Positions 58,287 through 64,000 of a DNA stretch of 64,000 nt are shown piece by piece; the stretch's first letter is position 1, and each line of letters begins with the position of its first letter. A model generated the notes under the pieces. It saw nothing but the letters and a program-made list of their open reading frames with translations. It made no database searches and had not been told where the DNA came from. The stretch is taken from positions 34,335-98,334 of the forward strand of contig NZ_RZNZ01000014.1 in assembly GCF_008698145.1 (NCBI RefSeq), written 5' to 3'. The position numbers were made by a program, and so were the translations under genes. The DNA comes from Bifidobacterium vespertilionis. Lineage in GTDB: Bacteria; Actinomycetota; Actinomycetes; Actinomycetales; Bifidobacteriaceae.

Positions 58287-59282
58287 GTGACGAACGCGAA
58301 CAATGATGCATCATCATCGGCGATGTCTGATGAATTCGAATCCGCGGATGATGTGATCAAGCGTATTTTCGCGGATGGAACGTCCTCGGTGGGACTCCAG
58401 ATGGCGTCGTCCAGCGAGCGAACCAGGGTTTTGGACGAGACTGTTTTTCCGCAACCGTCGCGAACTCGTTTCATCGCCGTTGCCAACCAGAAGGGGGGAG
58501 TGGGCAAGACCACGTCCACGGTGAACATTGCCGCTGCTTTGGCCAAGGCCGGCTCCCGAGTGCTTGTCATCGATATGGATCCCCAGGGCAATGCGTCCAC
58601 AGCATTGGGCGTGCCTCATGGTTCCGGTCAGCCGTCCGTATACGACGTGATCGAGGGCCGCAAGGGCATTGCCGAAATCAAGCTGCCCTGCCCCGATTTC
58701 GAGACTCTTGAAGTCGTGCCGTCCTCCATCGACCTGTCCGGTGCCGAGCTGGAGTTGGCCGATCTGCCCAATCGCAATTATCTGCTGAGATCAGCGCTTC
58801 ATGCGTTCCTGACGGAATCGGACCTGCACTACGACTATGTATTCTTCGATTGCGCACCCAGCCTTGGCCTGCTGGTGCTGAACGCGCTGTGTGCCGCGCG
58901 TGAGGTGCTGATCCCCATTCAGGCCGAGTACTACGCGCTCGAGGGTTTGGGTCAGCTCATCCACACGATCGGTCTTGCCCAGTCCACGCTGAACCGTCAT
59001 CTGGTCATCTCCACGATTCTGGTGACCATGTACGATCGTCGTACTTTGCTGAGCAAGGAAGTGTACGACGAAGTGCATGAGCATTATCCGTCTATCGTGC
59101 TGGAGACGACGATTCCCCGATCCGTGCGCATCTCCGAGGCGCCGAGCTTCGGCCAGACGGTCATCGCATACGATCCGCACGGTGCCGGTGCCGTGGCGTA
59201 TCGCGAGGCTGCGCTGGAGATCGCCCAGCATTCCGAGCAGGCTTTGCAGCTTATTGACGACACGAGAAAGAATGAAGGTTGA
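58287..59282 (+). CDS. parA: Chromosome partitioning ATPase ParA
   Basis: 331 residues from the GTG preceded by AAGGAGG. Deviant Walker A NQKGGVGKTTSTVNIA, DMDPQGNAST, and Walker B VFFDCAPSLG. An N-terminal extension of about 60 residues precedes the ATPase. With ParB and parS it moves new origins apart. Overlap-adjacent to parB: two bases separate the stop from its ATG. Confidence 0.98.
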   Translation: MTNANNDASSSAMSDEFESADDVIKRIFADGTSSVGLQMASSSERTRVLDETVFPQPSRTRFIAVANQKGGVGKTTSTVNIAAALAKAGSRVLVIDMDPQGNASTALGVPHGSGQPSVYDVIEGRKGIAEIKLPCPDFETLEVVPSSIDLSGAELELADLPNRNYLLRSALHAFLTESDLHYDYVFFDCAPSLGLLVLNALCAAREVLIPIQAEYYALEGLGQLIHTIGLAQSTLNRHLVISTILVTMYDRRTLLSKEVYDEVHEHYPSIVLETTIPRSVRISEAPSFGQTVIAYDPHGAGAVAYREAALEIAQHSEQALQLIDDTRKNEG

Positions 59283-59284
59283 TC

Positions 59285-60742
59285 ATGGCGCGTTCGCGTT
59301 TAGGTAAAGGTCTTGGCGCGCTGTTCCCCGCGCTGCCCAACGAGGAGGAGATGAAGGTCGAGGCGCCTGTTCCGGATGATTTGGAGGTGCCTACCCAGAC
59401 GCCTGCTTCTTCCAAGAAGGAGACTCACGCCAAGAAGGAATCCACGGCCAAGTCTCCGCATGCCACGAAGCATTCCAAGCGTGCCAGCGTGCCAGCGTTG
59501 GGTGATCTGACCCATCCGAGTGATTTCTTCTTCGGTCCGCAGTCCGGTGCGGCGAGTGGCGCCTCTGCAGCCTCGTCCGCCGATTCCTTCGCTTCGCAGC
59601 TGCTTAATACCGTTGATCAGCGCAAGATTGCAGCCGCGCCCGGTCAGGCTGATGTCGAAGCTGCCAGGAAGGCTGCTTCTGCCGATGTTTCACGTGAAAC
59701 CTCGGGGTCGATTGCGTCTGCGGCATCGTCCGCCTCTTCGTCTGCTGGAGCCTCCGGCAAGACGCAGGGTGATCAGAATGACCAGCCCTCCGACCCGCTC
59801 AAGCCGGTTTCAGGCGGCTATCTGGCTGAACTCAAGCTCGCCGACATCGGCCCCAATGATCATCAGCCGCGCACGATCTTCGATGAAGATGATTTGCTGG
59901 AGCTGTCCGATTCCATCAAGGAAGTCGGTGTGCTCCAGCCGATCGTGGTCCGTCGTCGCCCCAAGGCGCAGATCGCCGCCGCGCAGGCAGCGAAGGCCGC
60001 CGCGGCCAATGCGCCCGATTCCGATGTTTCACGTGAAACGTCGAAGGGTGGCATCTTCGCCGATCGCATGGATAGCCCGTACGAGATCATCATGGGTGAG
60101 CGTCGTTGGCGTGCCTCCCAGCTGGCTGGCCTGAAGACGATCCCGGCGATTGTCAAGACCACCTCCGACGATGACATGCTGCGCGACGCCCTGCTGGAGA
60201 ACCTGCATCGCGTCGCCCTCAACCCGCTCGAAGAGGCGGCTGCCTATCAGCAGATGATCAAGGAGTTCGGTCTCACGCAGGAGCAGCTGGCCAAGTCCGT
60301 CTCCAAGTCCCGCCCGCAGATCGCCAATATGCTGCGTCTGCTGCAGCTGCCGCCGGCCGTACAGAAGAAGGTCGCGTCCGGTGTGCTGTCCGCCGGTCAT
60401 GCCCGTGCGTTGCTGGGTCTTGATTCCGCTGAGGAGATGGACAAGCTGGCCGTGCGCATTGTGGGGGAGGGCCTCTCGGTGCGATCCACCGAGGAGATCG
60501 TCGCCATGATGACCAAGGCCGCCGCCGATCAGGAGGATAAGCCCAAGGCGCCGCGTCGCGCGAATGTGTGGACCGGCTCGCCCATCCAGCAAAGTCTGGA
60601 GAATCGCTTCGAGACTAAGGTGGCCATCAAGGGCACCCGGAAGCACGGCCGCATCGAGATCACCTTCTCCTCCCCGGAGGACATGGAACGCATCATGGCC
60701 CTGCTCAACCCCGAAGCCCCCTCCTCCGACGGCTGGGTCTGA
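59285..60742 (+). CDS. parB: Chromosome partitioning protein ParB (CTPase)
   Basis: 485 residues. Starts MARSRLGKGLGALFP (ParA-interacting). CTP-binding/sulfiredoxin-like core with MGERRWRASQLAGL and ALLENLHRVALNPLEEAAAY; helix-turn-helix with LTQEQLAKSVSKSRPQIANM; C-terminal dimer domain. The N-terminal third (20-165) is a long low-complexity linker. Two stretches encode DVSRET (near residues 136 and 249) because full parS sites lie within the gene. Confidence 0.97.
   Translation: MARSRLGKGLGALFPALPNEEEMKVEAPVPDDLEVPTQTPASSKKETHAKKESTAKSPHATKHSKRASVPALGDLTHPSDFFFGPQSGAASGASAASSADSFASQLLNTVDQRKIAAAPGQADVEAARKAASADVSRETSGSIASAASSASSSAGASGKTQGDQNDQPSDPLKPVSGGYLAELKLADIGPNDHQPRTIFDEDDLLELSDSIKEVGVLQPIVVRRRPKAQIAAAQAAKAAAANAPDSDVSRETSKGGIFADRMDSPYEIIMGERRWRASQLAGLKTIPAIVKTTSDDDMLRDALLENLHRVALNPLEEAAAYQQMIKEFGLTQEQLAKSVSKSRPQIANMLRLLQLPPAVQKKVASGVLSAGHARALLGLDSAEEMDKLAVRIVGEGLSVRSTEEIVAMMTKAAADQEDKPKAPRRANVWTGSPIQQSLENRFETKVAIKGTRKHGRIEITFSSPEDMERIMALLNPEAPSSDGWV
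59687..59700. promoter_or_regulatory. parS site 2 inside parB
   Basis: GTTTCACGTGAAAC in frame, read as DVSRET with flanking bases. Confidence 0.95.
60026..60039. promoter_or_regulatory. parS site 3 inside parB
   Basis: GTTTCACGTGAAAC, again encoding DVSRET, 339 bp after site 2. Confidence 0.95.
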
Positions 60743-60757
60743 CGGCCTGCTCGCCCG

Positions 60758-61120
60758 GTCATTCTGAGCCCCTTCCCGTCATTCTGAGCCTTCTCTCAGT
60801 CGTCCTGAGCCTCCCACTGTCATCCTGAGCGCAGCGAAGGATCCTTAACTATCCGCACAAAGTCAAAGGATCCTTCGACTCCGCCCTATCGGGCTCCGCT
60901 CAGGATGACCGGAGGTGGTTTCGTCATGAGTCGCCCCCTGTCATCCTGAGTTTTTTTCTTGTCATCCTGAGCGAAGCGAAGGATCCTTTGTCATTCATAT
61001 CGGGTCATAGTGCGGGGAAGTTTAGGATCCTTCGACTACGCCCTATCGGGCTTCGCTCAGGATGACAGAATCTACCTCTGTCATCCTGAGCGAAGCGTAG
61101 CGTAGTCGAAGGATCCTTAA
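60758..61120. repeat. REP-like repeat array after parB
   Basis: At least seven left ends (GTCATTCTGAG, GTCATCCTGAGCGCAGCG and variants) and two right ends (GCTCAGGATGAC at about 60896 and 61056) over 360 bp, with AAGGATCCTT pairs. No gene is present between 60743 and 61173. Confidence 0.85.
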
Positions 61121-61173
61121 CTTCCCCTCGTCACACCCTCGCCTACAATATCCTTGGAAAGGGGTGACGGCAC

Positions 61174-61377
61174 ATGACTCTCATAACGGTGTTCATTGGC
61201 ATGCTCGTGCTGAGCGTGGTGGCCATTATTCTGCTGATCTGGCTTGGATGCCGTCTGGTTTTCCCGCCCATTCCTCAACCCGATGGCTACGGCCGCCGTA
61301 CTGCATGGCTTGGTGCTCTTGTGCTCATTTTGATGATCGTGATCGCCGCCCTGATGTACTGGATGGTTGCCCTGTGA
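61174..61377 (+). CDS. Small two-helix membrane protein, unknown function
   Basis: 67 residues: hydrophobic helix 1 (VFIGMLVLSVVAIILLIWLG), a polar loop (PPIPQPDGYGRR), helix 2 (WLGALVLILMIVIAALMYWM). A good AAAGGGG ribosome site and a TACAAT -10-like box (61144-61149) 25 bases upstream support a real gene. Both termini are predicted outside or both inside. Confidence 0.7.
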   Translation: MTLITVFIGMLVLSVVAIILLIWLGCRLVFPPIPQPDGYGRRTAWLGALVLILMIVIAALMYWMVAL

Positions 61378-61432
61378 TGCGCTGTATGTCGTTCAGTATA
61401 TCTGGTAGCCGGTGAATCGTCATTTTTTCCTG

Positions 61433-61525
61433 TCGTCCTGAGCGTAGCGAAGGATACTTGACTTCAATTCGTATGATTAAGGATCCTTTCCGCTTCGCCC
61501 TGCGGGCTTTGTTCAGGATGGCGGG
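61433..61525. repeat. Degenerate REP-like repeat
   Basis: GTCGTCCTGAGCGTAGCGAA with AAGGATACTTGA, mirrored by TTAAGGATCCTTTCCGCTTC and TTGTTCAGGATGGC. Confidence 0.75.
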
Positions 61526-61602
61526 GAGGCAATGACTCGCGGACATCCCCCCTCAGCTAATCTCATTATTGAGAATAGAGCTCATTTTTTAGGGGGAAAT
61601 GC

Positions 61603-63273
61603 ATGTCTGCCATTCATCGGCGCCGCTTCGAATGTGTCAAGTTGGCCATCTTAACCATTGTGCTTGCGGCCTTTATGACGGGCGATGCCCTGTTGCTTCA
61701 GGAGCTGATCGCCAGCGTCGAGGCCTCCGATTGGACTCGATTCGCCATCATGTCGGTCGTGATTCTTGCTTATATTCCCGTGCAGGCGGGTTTCTATTTC
61801 TGGCGTCAATCGTACGCGGAACATGTTGCCTATCTTCTACTCAATGATATGCGATCGGACATGTTCCATCGAGTCGGTCGTATCCCCATGGCGCAATATA
61901 CGCGCACGGGTTCGGACAAATATCTGTCTAATCTGACCGTGCAGTTGGACGGCGTCAAAGCAAACCTCATCGACGTTGCCATCTGGGGCGGCTATCTGGT
62001 GTGCCAGCTGATATTCGCCGTGATCACCATCCTCGCCATCAACCCGGTTCTGGGGCTGTGCGCACTCGTGCTTTGCATTCCTCCCGCGTTGGTTCCCATC
62101 CTGATGAAGCGCCCGGTTGAGCGCGCCCGGCATCGGCTTGTCGACGCCACCGATGAAATGAACCAGACCACCGGTGATTTGCTTCGTGGCATGGCCGATT
62201 GGCGACTGGCTGGTCGGTCGCGTGAGATCATGGCCCTGTTCGGTGGTCGATCCGATGATTGGCGGCGGGCGGCCAACAAGGATGCGAGCGTGCAAAAGGG
62301 TGTCGATACGCTGAGCGATACCCTTTCACATGTTCTGGTGTTCGGCGTGTGGATCGCGGGCGGTTTCATCATCATGCGCGGAGGTATGACGGTGGCACAG
62401 ATCATCGCCTTCACCTCGCTGACCGGCAACATTTCCGTGCCGCTGTTCTATGCGTCAGGTTTGATCTCCCAGTGGCATGCGGGGCGTGAGACGCTCGCCT
62501 CTATTGAACAGCTGATCCCGCAATCCAATGATGTTAATGCCGAAGCTGTCGTTCCACTAAAGCGCGTTCATGATCATCGCATGATTGAATTGAATAATTT
62601 CCATCCGCATGCGGGGGAGCGCGAAGCCGATGGCATTTCGTTCGTCTTCGATTGCGACAAGCGGTATATGATCGTTGGCCGTTCAGGTTCGGGCAAGTCC
62701 TCGTTAGTGCGTCCGATTGCGGGCTTGGATGATGACTGGTCCGGCGCAATCGTCATCAATGGGCAACAATACACATCGCATGACATGGTCCGGATGCGGT
62801 CGGCAGACATCGGCTACCTTGCCCAATCGAGCCACCTGTTTCGCGCATCGATCCGGGACAATGTCCGACTGTTCGACGAGCGCGTGTCCGACGAGGAGAT
62901 TATGAGTGCATGCGATCGTGCGCACATTGGTGATTGGGTTCGCGATCGTGGACTGGACACCATCATCGACGACGATCTGCAGCAGCTTTCCGGCGGTGAG
63001 AAACAGCGTATTTTGTTGGCGCGTCTTCTGGTTCGTCAATGCGGATTCTGCATGCTTGACGAGCTGTCCACCGGGTTGGATGGCCACACCGCATCGCTGG
63101 TTGAGCAGACCATGCTCAGCATGTTCCATGGTTTTGTGCTCATCAGCCATCATTTGGATGAACCTATGCTGCGTGCCATGGACGCCATCATCGTCATGGA
63201 TCATGGTCGCATCGCAGCCGTTGGATCGTATGATCAGGTTGCTCCGGTTATGCGCCGGCTCGGGTTGCTTTAG
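61603..63273 (+). CDS. ABC transporter, fused membrane and ATPase domains
   Basis: 556 residues. Six predicted helices in the first 290 residues, then Walker A VGRSGSGKSSLV, signature LSGGEKQRILLARLL and Walker B FCMLDELSTGLD with the catalytic Glu. Smaller than usual at its C-terminus. It has no neighbouring half-transporter, so it probably works as a homodimer. Resembles bacterial peptide/multidrug exporters (MsbA/CydC-like arrangement); substrate unknown. Ribosome site AGGGGGA. Base use is somewhat less GC-biased than parB. Confidence 0.88.
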   Translation: MSAIHRRRFECVKLAILTIVLAAFMTGDALLLQELIASVEASDWTRFAIMSVVILAYIPVQAGFYFWRQSYAEHVAYLLLNDMRSDMFHRVGRIPMAQYTRTGSDKYLSNLTVQLDGVKANLIDVAIWGGYLVCQLIFAVITILAINPVLGLCALVLCIPPALVPILMKRPVERARHRLVDATDEMNQTTGDLLRGMADWRLAGRSREIMALFGGRSDDWRRAANKDASVQKGVDTLSDTLSHVLVFGVWIAGGFIIMRGGMTVAQIIAFTSLTGNISVPLFYASGLISQWHAGRETLASIEQLIPQSNDVNAEAVVPLKRVHDHRMIELNNFHPHAGEREADGISFVFDCDKRYMIVGRSGSGKSSLVRPIAGLDDDWSGAIVINGQQYTSHDMVRMRSADIGYLAQSSHLFRASIRDNVRLFDERVSDEEIMSACDRAHIGDWVRDRGLDTIIDDDLQQLSGGEKQRILLARLLVRQCGFCMLDELSTGLDGHTASLVEQTMLSMFHGFVLISHHLDEPMLRAMDAIIVMDHGRIAAVGSYDQVAPVMRRLGLL

Positions 63274-63301
63274 GCGGACGTTGTTAGTGGTGCGCGTCGT
63301 T

Positions 63302-63315
63302 GTTTCACGTGAAAC
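63302..63315. promoter_or_regulatory. parS site 4
   Basis: GTTTCACGTGAAAC, 29 bp after the ABC transporter stop; fourth site within 5.5 kb. Confidence 0.95.
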
Positions 63316-63334
63316 GTCGATTGCGTTTTGCTTT

Positions 63335-63493
63335 TCCGTCATTCTGAACGTTTCTCCGCCCTGAGGGCTTTGTTCAGGATGACGGGGTAATTACCTGTCA
63401 TCCTGAGCGAGCGAAGCGAGTCGAAGGATCCTTGGCCATTGCGCACAAATGGACTGGATGAGTGGAGACGAAGGATCCTTCGACTTCGCCCTG
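63335..63493. repeat. REP-like repeats
   Basis: GTCATTCTGAACG, TTGTTCAGGATGAC, GTCATCCTGAGCGAGCGAAG and AAGGATCCTT pairs lead into the second hairpin string. Confidence 0.8.
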
Positions 63494-63692
63494 CGGTGTC
63501 CGGCTATGCCGGACCCTCGCCGCCTTGGCGGCGGCTCGACCGCAATCGCGGACGGCCTACGGCCGCAGCATTATTTGCTCACTGTCGTTCGCCTTCGCCT
63601 ACAAACGCCACTGGCGTTTGCTTGACGGCTCAGCCTGCCTACGGACAGCCCACCGGACTGTCCGCTTAACGGCTCAGTGCTCAGGATGACGG
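63494..63692. repeat. Hairpin-string composite repeat, copy 2
   Basis: Same six hairpins and linkers as 52143-52341, also 199 bp, with about seven or eight substitutions that are mostly in loops or keep a G-U pair. Confidence 0.9.
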
Positions 63693-63699
63693 ATGGGAT

Positions 63700-63835
63700 T
63701 GTTTGTCATCCTAAGATGTATTCCCTGTCCTCCGGACTGTTCTTCCAGTCATACTGAACGTAGTGAAGGATCCTTAACTTCTATGCGCATGGTTAAGGAT
63801 CCTTCGACTCGCTTCGCTCGCTCAGGATGACGAGG
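63700..63835. repeat. REP-like inverted repeat pair
   Basis: GTCATCCTAAGATG, GTCATACTGAACGTAGTG with AAGGATCCTTAACT, and mirrored GGTTAAGGATCCTTCGACTC and GCTCAGGATGAC. Confidence 0.8.
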
Positions 63836-63925
63836 GGATGGAGCGCTTGCTCGGGGTGAGGAGGGGAACGAGTGGGCGGGCTCTAGTGATCGTTGCAACA
63901 CCTGACCGACCGACGGGAGGATCAG

Positions 63926-64000
63926 ATGGAGACGGACACGAAGAGCGCGGCCAGATGGGTGTTCGAGGACGTGGAATACGCCACGCGCGGCGAGATGTGC
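63926..64000 (+). CDS. 5' end of an unknown gene, cut by the window edge
   Basis: ATG preceded by GGGAGGATCAG. The first 25 codons read METDTKSAARWVFEDVEYATR plus GEMC and remain open at the window end. Too short to assign a family. Confidence 0.6.
   Translation, partial: METDTKSAARWVFEDVEYATRGEMC

Noticed and set aside
60758..61120. Possible CRISPR array in the repeat cluster after parB
   Set aside because: Repeats are inverted pairs of variable length without uniform spacers and recur all over the intergenic DNA; no cas genes.

Overview
The window is GC-rich chromosomal DNA centred on a replication origin, and it most likely comes from a Bifidobacterium. The order parB–parA–rsmG–jag–yidC–yidD–rnpA–rpmH | dnaA | dnaN–recF–dciA–gyrB–gyrA–DUF3566 is the classical actinobacterial origin arrangement. 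The genus call rests on phosphoenolpyruvate carboxylase, a threonine/serine exporter-type protein, an ahpC / thioredoxin-reductase pair, NADP-type glutamate dehydrogenase, an L-2-hydroxyacid (lactate) dehydrogenase and many 'GTCATCCTGAGC' intergenic repeats. I do not name a species.

Left part (1-23,100): a DUF559-like protein, a ThrE-type exporter and ppc. Next comes an AT-rich two-component pair plus an MFS exporter, bracketed by two nearly identical 62-bp hairpin repeats (6400-6461 and 9862-9923). Peroxide defence follows (AhpC, a TrxB-AhpF-like fusion, Dps), with carbonic anhydrase, a CNNM/CorC-type protein, a SprT/YgjP-like metallopeptidase, tRNA-Ile(GAT) and tRNA-Ala(TGC), acylphosphatase, an AEC transporter, a lactate/hydroxyacid dehydrogenase and gdhA.

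Middle (23,100-43,700) is accessory. It holds a decayed AlbA_2/Schlafen-type gene, an AT-rich pair of small unknown genes, and one leftward run in the order MalY-type aminotransferase, response regulator, histidine kinase, TraX-like, TraX-like, secreted protein, TraX-like. Further on are a LysR regulator, a heterodimeric ABC exporter, a DUF4143 AAA ATPase preceded by three exactly phased repeats, a sugar isomerase-like TIM barrel, HlyIII and a lysophospholipase-like hydrolase.

Right part (43,700-64,000): gyrase, the recF operon, dnaA and the rpmH-rnpA-yidD-yidC-jag-rsmG run, parAB with four parS sites (two inside parB), a lone ABC exporter and the start of one more gene. DnaA-box clusters lie on both sides of dnaA, upstream of parA next to an AT-rich stretch, and, unexpectedly, at about 19.9 kb.

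Intergenic DNA is unusually structured. It contains dispersed inverted REP-like elements, a 199-bp 'string of hairpins' present twice, a roughly 190-200-bp long-palindrome element present twice, and several loci where a private 10-19-bp unit is repeated three to five times. These are the most promising undescribed features.
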